Assembly: GCF_013248995.1 (NCBI RefSeq)
Contig: NZ_JABRPK010000002.1
Coordinates: forward strand, 806,001 to 870,000
Reading direction: 5' to 3'
DNA length: 64,000 nucleotides
Origin: Frigoribacterium sp. VKM Ac-2836
GTDB lineage: Bacteria > Actinomycetota > Actinomycetes > Actinomycetales > Microbacteriaceae
Below, piece after piece: positions 44,576-53,540 of the stretch. The first letter of the stretch is position 1. Every line of letters begins with the position of its first letter. Below the pieces are notes generated by a model that saw only the letters and a program-made list of their open reading frames with translations, had not been told where the DNA came from and searched no databases. The position numbers were made by a program, and so were the translations under genes.

Positions 44576-45610
44576 TCAGGATCGGGTGCGGGTGCCGCTG
44601 CTGGCGCGCACCACGATCTCGTGCGGGATCAGCACGAGCTCGGCAGCGCCCTGACGGTCGGCGATGCGGGCCGCGAGCAGCTCGAGGGTGCGGTCGACGA
44701 AGAGGCGCTTGTCGAAGGTGACGGTCGTCAGAGGGGGTACGGAGAACCTCCCGTCGACGATGTCGTCGAAGCCGGCGACCGCGACGTCGTGGGGGACGCG
44801 GAGGCCCGCCGAGGTCAGCGCGCTGACGGCACCGATGGCGAGCGAGTCGGTGAAGCAGAAGATCGCGTCGGGCCGGTCGCCGCGATCGACGGCCGCTCGG
44901 ACGACCGAGAAGGCGTCGGCCGAGGTCCATTCGGGGCAGGAGTACTGCAGCGATCGGTCGACGGGCAGGCCGGCCTCGGCCATGGCCTGCTCGAAGCCAC
45001 GGGTGCGGGCCCGCGCCGTGGCGGTGTCGAACTCACCGGCCGAGTCGCCCAGGGTCGCGATGCGACGGTGCCCGGCGCCGATCAGGTGGGCGGTCATGTC
45101 GCGGGCGGCGGCGACGCTGTCGACCCGCACCTGGTCGACCAAGGTCTGCTCGACCTCGCCGATCACGACGACGGGCGGTAGCGAGTCGGCGGCCGCGCCG
45201 GTGCCGGCCGAGGACAGGGCGCTGGCGTCGAGCGTGATCGGGTTGAGCACCAGGCCGTCGACGAGGTGCTCCTTGCCCCGAGAGAGCAGCTCGCCCTCGC
45301 GCTCGGGACGTGAACCCGTCTGCTCGAGCTGGATCGACCAGCCCCGCTCGTGCGCCTGCTCGACGAACCAGTGGGTCATCTCGGCGCTGTAGGGAGTGCT
45401 GAGGTCGGGGAAGGCCAGTGCGATCGACCCGCTGCGCCCGGTGCGCAGACCGCGTGCGCTGAGGTTCGGCACGTAGTCGAGCTCGGCGAGCGCGCTCTCG
45501 ACCCGGTGCCGGGTGTCGGGCCGGACGAACACGACGCCGTTGATGACGTTCGAGACGGTCTTCGGCGACACCCTGGCGAGTGCCGCCACGTCCTTCACCG
45601 TCGCGCGCAT
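44576..45610 (-). CDS. LacI family transcriptional regulator
   Basis: 344-residue regulator. The N-terminal HTH is MRATVKDVAALARVSPKTVSNVING with hinge helix PNLSARGLRTGRSG, followed by a periplasmic-binding-type sugar domain (IALAFPDLSTPYSAEMTHW, DAIFCFTDSLAIGAVSAL, VAVAGFDDIVDGRF). It is upstream of, and on the same strand as, the arabinoside operon and most likely represses it until an arabinose-type sugar binds. The ATG is 6 nt after TAACCT, a leaderless start. It follows hrpA by 26 bp but has its own promoter. Confidence 0.94.
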   Translation of the reverse strand: MRATVKDVAALARVSPKTVSNVINGVVFVRPDTRHRVESALAELDYVPNLSARGLRTGRSGSIALAFPDLSTPYSAEMTHWFVEQAHERGWSIQLEQTGSRPEREGELLSRGKEHLVDGLVLNPITLDASALSSAGTGAAADSLPPVVVIGEVEQTLVDQVRVDSVAAARDMTAHLIGAGHRRIATLGDSAGEFDTATARARTRGFEQAMAEAGLPVDRSLQYSCPEWTSADAFSVVRAAVDRGDRPDAIFCFTDSLAIGAVSALTSAGLRVPHDVAVAGFDDIVDGRFSVPPLTTVTFDKRLFVDRTLELLAARIADRQGAAELVLIPHEIVVRASSGTRTRS

Positions 45611-45636
45611 GCGTTCAGGTTAGTGGCGGCGGGCGC

Positions 45637-48600
45637 TCAGGCGGAGGCGAGGACCTTGACGATGCGCTGCAGCGAGACGCTCTCGCTCGGGCGCAGGTCT
45701 TGGGCGAACAGGCTGAGGCGGAACTCCTCGAGCATCCACCGGGCGCGGACCACCGCAGGAGGCGCGGTGTCGGCCGGCGGGAACGTCCCGCCCGCGGCCT
45801 CGTACCGCTCGGTCGCCTGCTGCACCTCGCTCAGCCAGACGCGGTCCCGCCCGGGGTTCTCGAGCAGTTTCGCCGTGCGATTCGTGATACCCACCAGGTA
45901 CACCGGGACGCGGTGCAGCTGCTGGAGCCCCGTCTGCGACACGAAGCCCGGACGGATCAGCCGGTCACGTTGCTGCCGCATGTCGGTCAACGCGGCGAGC
46001 AGGGTCATCGACGTCGCGCCCTTGAGCGCCTTGTCGGCGTCGCGGGCCGCGGTCAGGGTGCGGGCGACGAGCGACACCGTCTGGAACATCTGGTCCATCA
46101 CGGCCCCCGACACCCGGTCGCGGGTCGAGAGGAACTCCTTCTTGGTCATCACCATGCCGTCGGGCTTCACCCGGAACAACACGTCGTCGACGACCGCCAC
46201 GAGGCAGTCCGCGAAGAGCGCCGACGTGTTCTGGTACGGGCTCGTCGCGAGGATCAGCTTCTCGGCGCTCGTCAGGTGCTGCTGCACGTAGGCCACGGGC
46301 GACGGGGTCGCCAGCATCAGCAGGCGCCGCACGCCCTTCGGTGTCGCGAGGGCCTGGTCGGCGGGCGTGGCCATCAAGGTGATCGAGACCGAGTCGCCGT
46401 GGTCGACCAGCGCCGGGTACGCGCGGATCACCGTGTCGCCGTGGCGGGTGTCGACGACGGCGGGGAGCTCGTCGAAGTCCCAGGACGTCAGCCCTTCTCG
46501 CTCGATCGAGCTGGTGGGGCGGGGCGCGACGGGCGAGCTGTCGCCACCCGCGCCTCCTCGTCCGCGACCCCGGCCGCGCTCGTCTCGCCCGCCGCGCTGC
46601 GTGACGCGCGCGACGCTGTCGCGCGTGGCGTCGCGCAGCCGGTGCTGCAGCGCGTCGAGGTCTTTGTCGGCCCCGACCGTGCGGCCCCGCTCGTCGACCA
46701 CGGCGTACGTGACCCGCAGGTGCGCGGGAACACGGTGCAGGTCGAAGTCGTCGGTCGAGACGGGCGTGTAGGTGAGCTTCTTGATCGCCGCGGCCACGGT
46801 CGCCGTGAACGGCTCGCCGACGTCGGCCGGCGGGGCGTCGGGCAGCTCGTCGGTGATCTTCGACGCCCAGTCGGCCGCGGGCACGACGTTCTTGCGGATC
46901 TGCTTCGGCAACGACTTGATCAGCGACGTGACCAGTTCGTCGCGCAACCCCGGCACCTGCCAGTCGAACCCGACCGGACGGAGGCGCGGCAACAGCGGCA
47001 ACGGGACGATGACGGTCACGCCGTCGTCGTCGGCTCCCGGCTCGAACTTGTAGCGCAGGGTGAGCGTCTGGTCGCCCTGTCGCCACGTGCTCGGGAAACC
47101 CTGTTCGTCGACGTCGGGTTCGTCGTCGCCCAGCAGGTCGGAGGCGGTCATGGTGAGCAGGTCGGGGGTGTCGACCTTCGCCCTGCGCCACCACCCCTCG
47201 AAGTCGCGCATGCTGGCGATGTCGGCCGGGATGCGCCGCTGGAAGAATTCGAACGCGGCGTCGCCGTCGACCAGGATGTCGCGGCGGCGCGTGCGCTCCT
47301 CGACCTCGGTCAGATCGCGGATCAGCTGCCGGTTCTTCTCTTCGAAGGCCTGGTGCCCCTCCCAGTCACCTTCGACGAGCGCGTGTCGGATGAACAGCTC
47401 GCGGGCGTAGGCGGGGTCGATGCGCGAGAACTGGATGCGCCGACGCTCGACGATCGGCACGCCGTAGAGCGTGACGCGTTCGTAGGCGACGACGGCCCCC
47501 TGCTTCTTCTCCCAGTGGGGCTCGCCGTAGCTGCGCTTCACCAGGTCGGGTGCGAGCGGTTCGGCCCAGGCCGGGTCGATCGATCCGGCGACCCGGGCGA
47601 ACAGGCGGCTGGTCTCGACCAGCTCGGCGGTCATCACGGCCGCCGGCGGCTTCTTCGCGAGGCTGCTCCCCGGGAAGATCAGGAACCTCGTCTGGCGGGC
47701 GCCGACGAAGTCCTTCTTCTGCGGGTCGAAGAGACCGATCTGGCTGAGCAGACCGGCCAGCAGGCTGCGGTGCACGCCGTCGGGGTTCGCGCTGCGCTCA
47801 CCGATGTGCAGGCCGAGGGGCCTGGCCGCACGGCTGAGCTGGCGGTAGACGTCCTGCCACTCGCGGATGCGCAGGTAGTTGAGGAACTCGTCGCGGCACA
47901 GGCGCTTGAAGGCGTTGCCGCTGAGCTCTCTCTGCTTGTCCTCGAGGTACTCGAACAGGTTGAGCAGCGTGAGGAAGTCACCCTTGGGGTCGCGGAAGCG
48001 CGAGTGCTTCTCGTCGGCCTGGGCACGTCGCTCGAGCGGGCGCTCGCGGGGGTCTTGAATGCTCAGTGCCGAGACGATGGCGAGCACCTCGCGCGTCGTG
48101 CCCTGCGTCTTCGACTCGACCACCATGCGGGCGAGGCGCGGATCGATCGGCAGTCGCGTGAGCTGCTTGCCGACGCGCGTGATCTGGCCGCCCTGGGTGA
48201 CGGCTCCGAGCTCGCGCAGCAGGTCGAGACCGTCCTTGATGCCGCGGGAGTCGGGTGGTTGCAGGAACGGGAACGCGGCGATGTCGCCGAGGTTGAGCGA
48301 GATCATCTGCAGGATCACCGCGGCGAGGTTGGTCCGCAGGATCTCGGGCTCGGTGAACTCGGGACGCTTCTCGAAGTCGGTCTCGCTGTAGAGGCGGATC
48401 GCGATGCCGCTGCTCGTACGACCGGAGCGACCGGACCGCTGGTTCGCGCTGGCTTGCGAGATGGCCTCGATCGGCAGGCGTTGCACCTTGGCCCGGGTCG
48501 AGTACCGGCTGATGCGTGCGGTGCCGGCGTCGATCACGTACTTGATGCCGGGCACGGTCAGGCTGGTCTCGGCGACGTTGGTCGCGAGGACGATGCGCCT

Positions 48601-49524
48601 CCGGGTGCCGGCGGTCGTGCTGGGCTGGAAGACCCGGTGCTGGTCGGCGGCGCTCAACCGGCCGTAGAGCGGCAACACCTCGGTGTGCGGCAGGTTGCGG
48701 CCGCGGATGCTCTCTTCCGCGTCGCGGATCTCGTTCTCGCCGCTGAGGAAGACGAGGACGTCGCCGCTCGACTCGCGCGCGAGCTCGTCGAGGGCCTCGT
48801 TGATGCCCTGCAGGTAGTCCTTGTCGTCGGCGCGCTGCCTGCGGTCGCCGCCCCGCGCCTCCTGCCGGTCGCCCTGTCGACCCGCGGGGCGGTCGTCGTC
48901 GTCGAGGTCGCCGTCGTCGTCGCTCGTGGAGTCGTCGGCGACGAGCGGTCGGTAGCGGATCTCGACCGGGTAGGTGCGGCCGGAGACCTCGACGATGGGC
49001 GCGTCGCCGAAGTGCTTCGAGAACGACTCCGGGTCGATCGTCGCGCTGGTGATGATCAGCTTGAGATCGGGGCGTCGGGGCAGCAGCTGCTTGAGGTAGC
49101 CGAGCAGGAAGTCGATGGCGAGGCTGCGCTCGTGGGCCTCGTCGATGATGATCGTGTCGTAGCGCTCGAGCTCGCGGTCGAAGTGGATCTCGTTGAGCAG
49201 GATGCCGTCGGTCATCAGCTTGATCTGCGTGTCGGCACCGACCTTGTCGGTGAACCGCACCTGGTAGCCGACCACGCCGCCGACCTCGTCCCCGAGTTCT
49301 TCGGCGATGCGTTCGCTGATCGTGCGGGCGGCGATGCGACGGGGTTGGGTGTGCCCGATCTTGGTGCGTCCGAGTTCGAGGCAGATCTTCGGCAGCTGGG
49401 TGGTCTTGCCCGAGCCGGTGGCGCCCGCGACGATGACGACCTGGTTGTCACGGATCGCCGCGGCGATGTCGTCGCGCCTCTGGCTGACCGGCAGCTCGGC
49501 GGGATACGTGATGGTGGGGATCAT
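45637..49524 (-). CDS. hrpA: ATP-dependent RNA helicase HrpA
   Basis: 1295-residue DEAH-box RNA helicase. Walker A VAGATGSGKTTQLPKICLEL (about residues 29-48), TQPRRIAARTISERIAEEL, the DEAH box TIIIDEAHERSLAIDFLLGY, SATID, VLVFLSGENEIRDAE, and motif VI ISQASANQRSGRSGRTSSG. OB-fold and DUF3418 parts follow. An Asp-rich insert near residue 205 (STSDDDGDLDDDDRP) and a Gly/Arg-rich insert near 985 ([14 protein letters not shown]) are unusual, and both regions carry GGAGGCGCGG copies. The ATG at 49524 follows GGAGGGC; TACGAT lies 9 nt upstream. HrpA proteins act in mRNA processing and in rescue of stalled ribosomes. Confidence 0.95.
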   Translation of the reverse strand: MIPTITYPAELPVSQRRDDIAAAIRDNQVVIVAGATGSGKTTQLPKICLELGRTKIGHTQPRRIAARTISERIAEELGDEVGGVVGYQVRFTDKVGADTQIKLMTDGILLNEIHFDRELERYDTIIIDEAHERSLAIDFLLGYLKQLLPRRPDLKLIITSATIDPESFSKHFGDAPIVEVSGRTYPVEIRYRPLVADDSTSDDDGDLDDDDRPAGRQGDRQEARGGDRRQRADDKDYLQGINEALDELARESSGDVLVFLSGENEIRDAEESIRGRNLPHTEVLPLYGRLSAADQHRVFQPSTTAGTRRRIVLATNVAETSLTVPGIKYVIDAGTARISRYSTRAKVQRLPIEAISQASANQRSGRSGRTSSGIAIRLYSETDFEKRPEFTEPEILRTNLAAVILQMISLNLGDIAAFPFLQPPDSRGIKDGLDLLRELGAVTQGGQITRVGKQLTRLPIDPRLARMVVESKTQGTTREVLAIVSALSIQDPRERPLERRAQADEKHSRFRDPKGDFLTLLNLFEYLEDKQRELSGNAFKRLCRDEFLNYLRIREWQDVYRQLSRAARPLGLHIGERSANPDGVHRSLLAGLLSQIGLFDPQKKDFVGARQTRFLIFPGSSLAKKPPAAVMTAELVETSRLFARVAGSIDPAWAEPLAPDLVKRSYGEPHWEKKQGAVVAYERVTLYGVPIVERRRIQFSRIDPAYARELFIRHALVEGDWEGHQAFEEKNRQLIRDLTEVEERTRRRDILVDGDAAFEFFQRRIPADIASMRDFEGWWRRAKVDTPDLLTMTASDLLGDDEPDVDEQGFPSTWRQGDQTLTLRYKFEPGADDDGVTVIVPLPLLPRLRPVGFDWQVPGLRDELVTSLIKSLPKQIRKNVVPAADWASKITDELPDAPPADVGEPFTATVAAAIKKLTYTPVSTDDFDLHRVPAHLRVTYAVVDERGRTVGADKDLDALQHRLRDATRDSVARVTQRGGRDERGRGRGRGGAGGDSSPVAPRPTSSIEREGLTSWDFDELPAVVDTRHGDTVIRAYPALVDHGDSVSITLMATPADQALATPKGVRRLLMLATPSPVAYVQQHLTSAEKLILATSPYQNTSALFADCLVAVVDDVLFRVKPDGMVMTKKEFLSTRDRVSGAVMDQMFQTVSLVARTLTAARDADKALKGATSMTLLAALTDMRQQRDRLIRPGFVSQTGLQQLHRVPVYLVGITNRTAKLLENPGRDRVWLSEVQQATERYEAAGGTFPPADTAPPAVVRARWMLEEFRLSLFAQDLRPSESVSLQRIVKVLASA

Positions 49525-49800
49525 GAGCCCTCCATCGTAAGCCGCCCGGGCCGGGCGGTGCGCGCACGTCGTGTCGCCCCCAGCGAGGTCCCTACGGCCG
49601 TGGTGCACAGGCTTGCCGGGGGACGAGAAGACACGGGTCGGTCAGGCGTCATCGTCGCCTCATGCCGACACGCCTCTCGCCTCGCACACGCGACCAGCTC
49701 TGCTGCCGCCTTCCTGAGCCGCACGCCCGGGCTCGCCCTCCGCGGTTCGCTTCTGCACATGATCCTCACGGCTGGACCGCCACCATGCGTCTCTCTTTCC
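49525..49800. other. Intergenic region upstream of hrpA
   Basis: About 275 bp with the hrpA promoter (TACGAT, complement of 49534-49539) at its left end. I see no supportable gene: the open frames crossing it lack ribosome sites and owe their length to the repeat array that follows. Its base composition is ordinary. Confidence 0.5.
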
Positions 49801-49980
49801 CTGATCCGGTAGGTGACGGATCAAGAGGTGTCGATCCGGTAGGTGACGGATCAAGAGGTGTCGATCCGGTAGGTGACGGATCGAGAGGTGTCGATCCGGT
49901 AGGTGACGGATCGGGAGGTGTCGATCCGGTAGGTGACGGATCGGGAGGTGTCGATCCGGTAGGTGACGGATCAGCAGATG
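49801..49980 (+). repeat. Six-copy 30-bp tandem repeat array with paired half-sites
   Basis: Six units of exactly 30 bp start at 49801, 49831, 49861, 49891, 49921 and 49951. Each holds GATCCGGTAGGTGACGGATC, an inverted repeat of GATCCG and CGGATC around 8 nt, then an 8-nt tail and TC. The first 22 bp are invariant after the first two bases. Tails vary stepwise: AAGAGGTG, AAGAGGTG, GAGAGGTG, GGGAGGTG, GGGAGGTG, AGCAGATG. The 30-bp period puts all units on one DNA face. The array ends 89 bp before the ArsR-like gene, so it may be its operator array. No other copy occurs in the window. Confidence 0.9.
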
Positions 49981-50068
49981 AGCGAACAGCGGTCCCGGCC
50001 GTGCCGGGGTACCGCGCGTGCGATCTGCGGCGGGAATTCTCGGTGACGTCGACGAGGGGCGTGCGACC

Positions 50069-50569
50069 GTGAGCAAACGCGCGATGGACCCTCTGGCCGT
50101 CCTGGCGAACCCAGCCCGGCAATACCTCGTGTACTTGCTCTGCACGGGCGAGACGACCTCGGGCGACCTCGCGACCATGGCCTACGACTCGTACGGCATC
50201 GGCTGGTCGTCGGTCTCCGAGCACCTGTCCGTCCTGCACGATTCGGGATTCGTCGACGTTCTGGTCGACGGCCCGAGGCGCTGGTACCGCCTGCGGGACG
50301 ACTGGTGGAATCGGGTCGACGACTCGCTCTCCGAATTGCTCGCTGCCTGGCGCGATCACGCTGCCACCCGTGAGCTCGGCTTCGGTGCCGACGTCTTCGC
50401 GGCCCGGGCCCGGCGCGGCATGCTGCCGGCACCCGGTGACGCCTTCACCGGGCAGAGCCACGCACGGCGGTCGACCGCCCGGGGGCGACGGGGCAAGAAC
50501 CAGAGCGAACTGGGCGTCGGACGCAGCCACTGGTCCGAGTACGCCGACGGCAGCTACGGCCTCGACTGA
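50069..50569 (+). CDS. ArsR-like winged-helix regulator with unusual tail
   Basis: 166 residues from the GTG at 50069 (VSKRAMDPLAVL), preceded by GAGGGG; an ATG at 50084 would remove five. The ArsR-type winged helix spans about 6-75: PLAVLANPARQYLVYLLCTG, TSGDLATMA, then WSSVSEHLSVLHDSGFVDVL and RRWYRLRDDWW. No CxC metal site is seen, so it is not a typical metal sensor. The C-terminal 60 residues are basic and polar (RRSTARGRRGKNQSE, then HWSEYADGSYGLD) and match no domain I know. The 30-bp repeat array lies just upstream and may be bound by this protein. Confidence 0.8.
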   Translation: MSKRAMDPLAVLANPARQYLVYLLCTGETTSGDLATMAYDSYGIGWSSVSEHLSVLHDSGFVDVLVDGPRRWYRLRDDWWNRVDDSLSELLAAWRDHAATRELGFGADVFAARARRGMLPAPGDAFTGQSHARRSTARGRRGKNQSELGVGRSHWSEYADGSYGLD

Positions 50570-50661
50570 CGAAGCACAGGAGGCGCGGGCTGGGCGGGTC
50601 ACCGGGTGTCGCGTCGTAGGATCGCGACAGACTGCACGTCAACGGAGACGGAGAAGACACG

Positions 50662-52269
50662 ATGTCATCAGCACCCAGCCCCCGAGGCCACGCCACCGCG
50701 TCGGTCGCGGCCATCCTCGCCGAGTCGGCCGGCCGGTACCCCGACGACGTCGCCGTGATCGTCGGGCCCACCTCGACCACCTACGCCGAGCTCTGGCAGC
50801 AGACCCTGGCCTACGCCGGGGCCCTCCGCGCCCGGGGCGTCGGTCCAGGGGACCGGGTCGCCATGCTCGTCCCGAACGTCGCGGACTTCCCCCGCGTCTA
50901 CTACGCGACGCTCGCGCTCGGCGCGGTCGCCGTTCCCGTCCACGCCCTCCTCAAGCGACACGAGATCGAGTACGTGCTGCGCGACAGCGGCTCCCGCCTG
51001 CTCGTCTGCGCCGCACCGCTGCTCGGTGAAGGAGGCGCGGGAGCACAGCTCGCGGGGGTCGACGTCCTGACCGTGCTCGCGCCTCCTGCCGGTCAGGAGG
51101 ACGAGGGGCCCGACCGCCTCGAGGACCTCGCCGCGGCCGCCGAACCTCTCGACACCTACGTGCCCCGCGACCCGTTCGACACCGCCACGATCCTCTACAC
51201 GAGCGGCACCACGGGGCAGCCGAAGGGGGCCGAGGGGTCGCACCTCGCGCTCATCGAGCAGGTCAACACCAACCTGATGACGACGTTCGACATGCACCGC
51301 GGCGACGTGCTGCTCGGGGCCCTGCCGCTGTTCCACACCTTCGGGCAGACCTGCACGATGAACACCGGGTTCCGGGTCGGCGCGACCATCGTCATGCTGC
51401 CGAAGTTCGACGGCGACGCCGCTCTCGCCGCCATGGTCGAGCACGGCTGCGAGGTGTTCATGGGGGTGCCCACGATGTACATGGCCCTCATCGCCGCGGC
51501 CACCCGCAGCGAGGCGCGTCCGCCGCTGCGATACGCCGTCTCGGGCGGGGCGTCTCTGCCGCTCGCGGTGCTCGAGAAGTTCCAGCAGGTGTACGACGCT
51601 CCGATCCACGAGGGATACGGGCTGACCGAGACCTCGCCCGTCGCGACCTTCAACCACGTGGGGGTGCCACCCCGCCCCGGCACCATCGGGACGCCGATCT
51701 GGGGTGTCGACGTCGAGATCGCGGACCAGCACGTCGCGGACTCGATCGTGCTGCTGCCGCACGGCGAGATCGGCGAGCTCGTGATCCGGGGCCACAACCT
51801 GATGAACGGCTACCTCGACCGTCCCGACGACACGGCCAAGGCGATCGTCGACGGCTGGTTCCGCACCGGCGACCTCGGCACCAAGGACGACGACGGCTAC
51901 CTGACCATCGTCGACCGCACCAAGGACATGATCATCCGCAACGGCTACAACGTGTACCCGCGGCAGGTCGAAGAGGTGCTCGCGCAACACCCCGACGTCA
52001 CGATGGCCGCCGTCTTCGGCGTACCCCACGAGCTGCACGGCCAAGAGATCGAGGCGGCTGTCGTCCTCCGTGACGGGGCCACGGCGACGCCCGACGAGCT
52101 GGTCGCGTTCGTCGCCGACGAGATCGCCGCCTACAAGTTCCCTCGCGTCGTCCACGTCCTGGACGCCCTGCCGCTCGGCCCCAGCGGCAAAGTGCTGAAG
52201 CGCGAGCTCGTCGACCGTTTCTCGGTGGCCCCGTCCGCCGTCGAGGAGGGGGTCGCTACGTCCCGCTGA
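50662..52269 (+). CDS. Long-chain acyl-CoA ligase-type AMP-binding enzyme
   Basis: 535-residue ANL-superfamily adenylating enzyme, which activates a carboxylic acid as acyl-AMP and transfers it to CoA. Motif A3 is ILYTSGTTGQPKGAEGSH, A5 YGLTETSPV, A7 GWFRTGDLG, and A8 IVDRTKDMIIRNGYNVYP with PSGKVLKREL carrying the catalytic Lys. Medium- or long-chain fatty acids are the usual substrates. A GGAGACGGAG site precedes the ATG. A loop near residues 120-150 holds two inverted GGAGGCGCGG-type copies (51031 and the one-mismatch 51077). Confidence 0.92.
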   Translation: MSSAPSPRGHATASVAAILAESAGRYPDDVAVIVGPTSTTYAELWQQTLAYAGALRARGVGPGDRVAMLVPNVADFPRVYYATLALGAVAVPVHALLKRHEIEYVLRDSGSRLLVCAAPLLGEGGAGAQLAGVDVLTVLAPPAGQEDEGPDRLEDLAAAAEPLDTYVPRDPFDTATILYTSGTTGQPKGAEGSHLALIEQVNTNLMTTFDMHRGDVLLGALPLFHTFGQTCTMNTGFRVGATIVMLPKFDGDAALAAMVEHGCEVFMGVPTMYMALIAAATRSEARPPLRYAVSGGASLPLAVLEKFQQVYDAPIHEGYGLTETSPVATFNHVGVPPRPGTIGTPIWGVDVEIADQHVADSIVLLPHGEIGELVIRGHNLMNGYLDRPDDTAKAIVDGWFRTGDLGTKDDDGYLTIVDRTKDMIIRNGYNVYPRQVEEVLAQHPDVTMAAVFGVPHELHGQEIEAAVVLRDGATATPDELVAFVADEIAAYKFPRVVHVLDALPLGPSGKVLKRELVDRFSVAPSAVEEGVATSR

Positions 52270-52396
52270 CCGGGTTAGGGAGGTGGCCCCCGGACGGGGA
52301 TCACCAGGACGGGGGCGGCCCCTACGGGGGCTGCCGGGCGCACGATCGGGCTTCTAGCCTCACAGCAGAACCTCAGCCCGATCGGACAGGACCCCC

Positions 52397-53515
52397 GTGA
52401 ACTCTTACATCACCCGAGCCCTCGGCGTCACAGCCGCAATCGGCGGGATGATCGCCCTGAGCCTGGCCGGCGTGACGGCGGCGACCGCCGAACCCGCGAC
52501 CGGATCGTTCACCGAGTCCGGTGCCGCCGTGGCGGCCCCGTCGCTCGACCGCTACCAGGGGTCCGACCGCTTCGCCACGGCAGCCGACATCGCGGGACGG
52601 GCCTACCCGAACGGTGCCGGCACGGTCATCATCGCGAACGGTGTGCAGTTCCCCGACGCGTTGAGTGCCGCTCCGGCCGCCGCGTCGATCAAGGCGCCCC
52701 TCCTCTTGACGGCTCCGACCGCTCTGCCGTCGACGGTGGCCGACCGTCTCGTCGCCCTCAAGCCGAAGAAGGTCGTGGTGGTCGGTGGCGTCAACGCCGT
52801 GTCGCCCGCCGTCGCCACGCAGATCGGCAAGATCACCGGCGCGACGGTCAAGCGCGTCTCGGGCGACGACCGCTACGCGACCTCCCGGGCCGTCGTCGAG
52901 GAGTTCTTCGGCGAGACCGGCGTCTACCGGGCCTTCGTCACCTCGGGCCTGAACTTCCCCGACGCGATCAGCGCCAGCGCCGCAGCCGGTGCGGGCAGCA
53001 CCGACACGACCGGTGCCCCTGACGCGGTCGTACTCGTCCCGGGGACCGCCGCCGGGGTGGACCGGGCCACGTCGACACTGCTCGGATCGCTCGGGGTCGA
53101 GTCCGTCGCGGTCGTGGGCGGCCCCGCGGTCATCTCGGACGGCATCCTCTCCGACCTGGACGCGCAGTTCCCGGACAACGTGGCGCTGCTGGCCGGCGAG
53201 GACCGCTACGAGACCTCGGCCTTCGTGTCGTTCTTCGCCTTCAGCGACGCCACGGGTGAGACCCCTCGCGCCGACGACTCGGGCACCGTCTACCTGGCGT
53301 CCGGCCAGAACTTCCCGGACGCCCTCGCGATCGCCGCCGTCGCCGGCGCCGAGAAGTCACCCGTGCTCCTCACCTCGCCCGGCTGCACGAACTACTACGC
53401 CGAGGACCTCATCGCGGGCCTCGTATCCGAGAAGGTCGTCACGATCGGTGGTCCCGCAGCCGTCTCCGAGAACGCGGCGACGCTGAACTACTGCGCCGGA
53501 CCGCCCCGCACCTGA
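52397..53515 (+). CDS. Secreted cell wall-binding repeat 2 family protein
   Basis: 372 residues. A Sec signal peptide (VTAAIGGMIALSLAGVTAATA) ends near residue 31. The mature protein is three successive PF04122 (CWB2) repeats, roughly residues 52-145, 150-250 and 255-365, each beginning with a DRY/DRF motif (YQGSDRFATAADIA, VSGDDRYATSRAVVEEF, LAGEDRYETSAFV) and containing NFPDALS-like and VVGG segments. Such repeats anchor proteins to anionic cell-wall polymers. There is no additional catalytic domain, so this is an all-anchor protein. A TCTAGCCTCACAG promoter-like stretch precedes the GTG start. Confidence 0.9.
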   Translation: MNSYITRALGVTAAIGGMIALSLAGVTAATAEPATGSFTESGAAVAAPSLDRYQGSDRFATAADIAGRAYPNGAGTVIIANGVQFPDALSAAPAAASIKAPLLLTAPTALPSTVADRLVALKPKKVVVVGGVNAVSPAVATQIGKITGATVKRVSGDDRYATSRAVVEEFFGETGVYRAFVTSGLNFPDAISASAAAGAGSTDTTGAPDAVVLVPGTAAGVDRATSTLLGSLGVESVAVVGGPAVISDGILSDLDAQFPDNVALLAGEDRYETSAFVSFFAFSDATGETPRADDSGTVYLASGQNFPDALAIAAVAGAEKSPVLLTSPGCTNYYAEDLIAGLVSEKVVTIGGPAAVSENAATLNYCAGPPRT

Positions 53516-53540
53516 GCTGCCGCATCGGTACCATCGCACG

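Noticed and set aside
49801-49980. CRISPR array
   Set aside because: There are no unique spacers: the whole 30-bp unit repeats without intervening variable sequence, and no cas genes are present.
49662-50072. Open frame encoding decapeptide repeats DPVGDGSRGV across the 30-bp array
   Set aside because: The repeat length is a multiple of three and lacks stops, so frames on both strands stay open. There is no ribosome site or -10 at the right distance, and the region ends in overlap with the ArsR-like gene. It is better explained as DNA sites.
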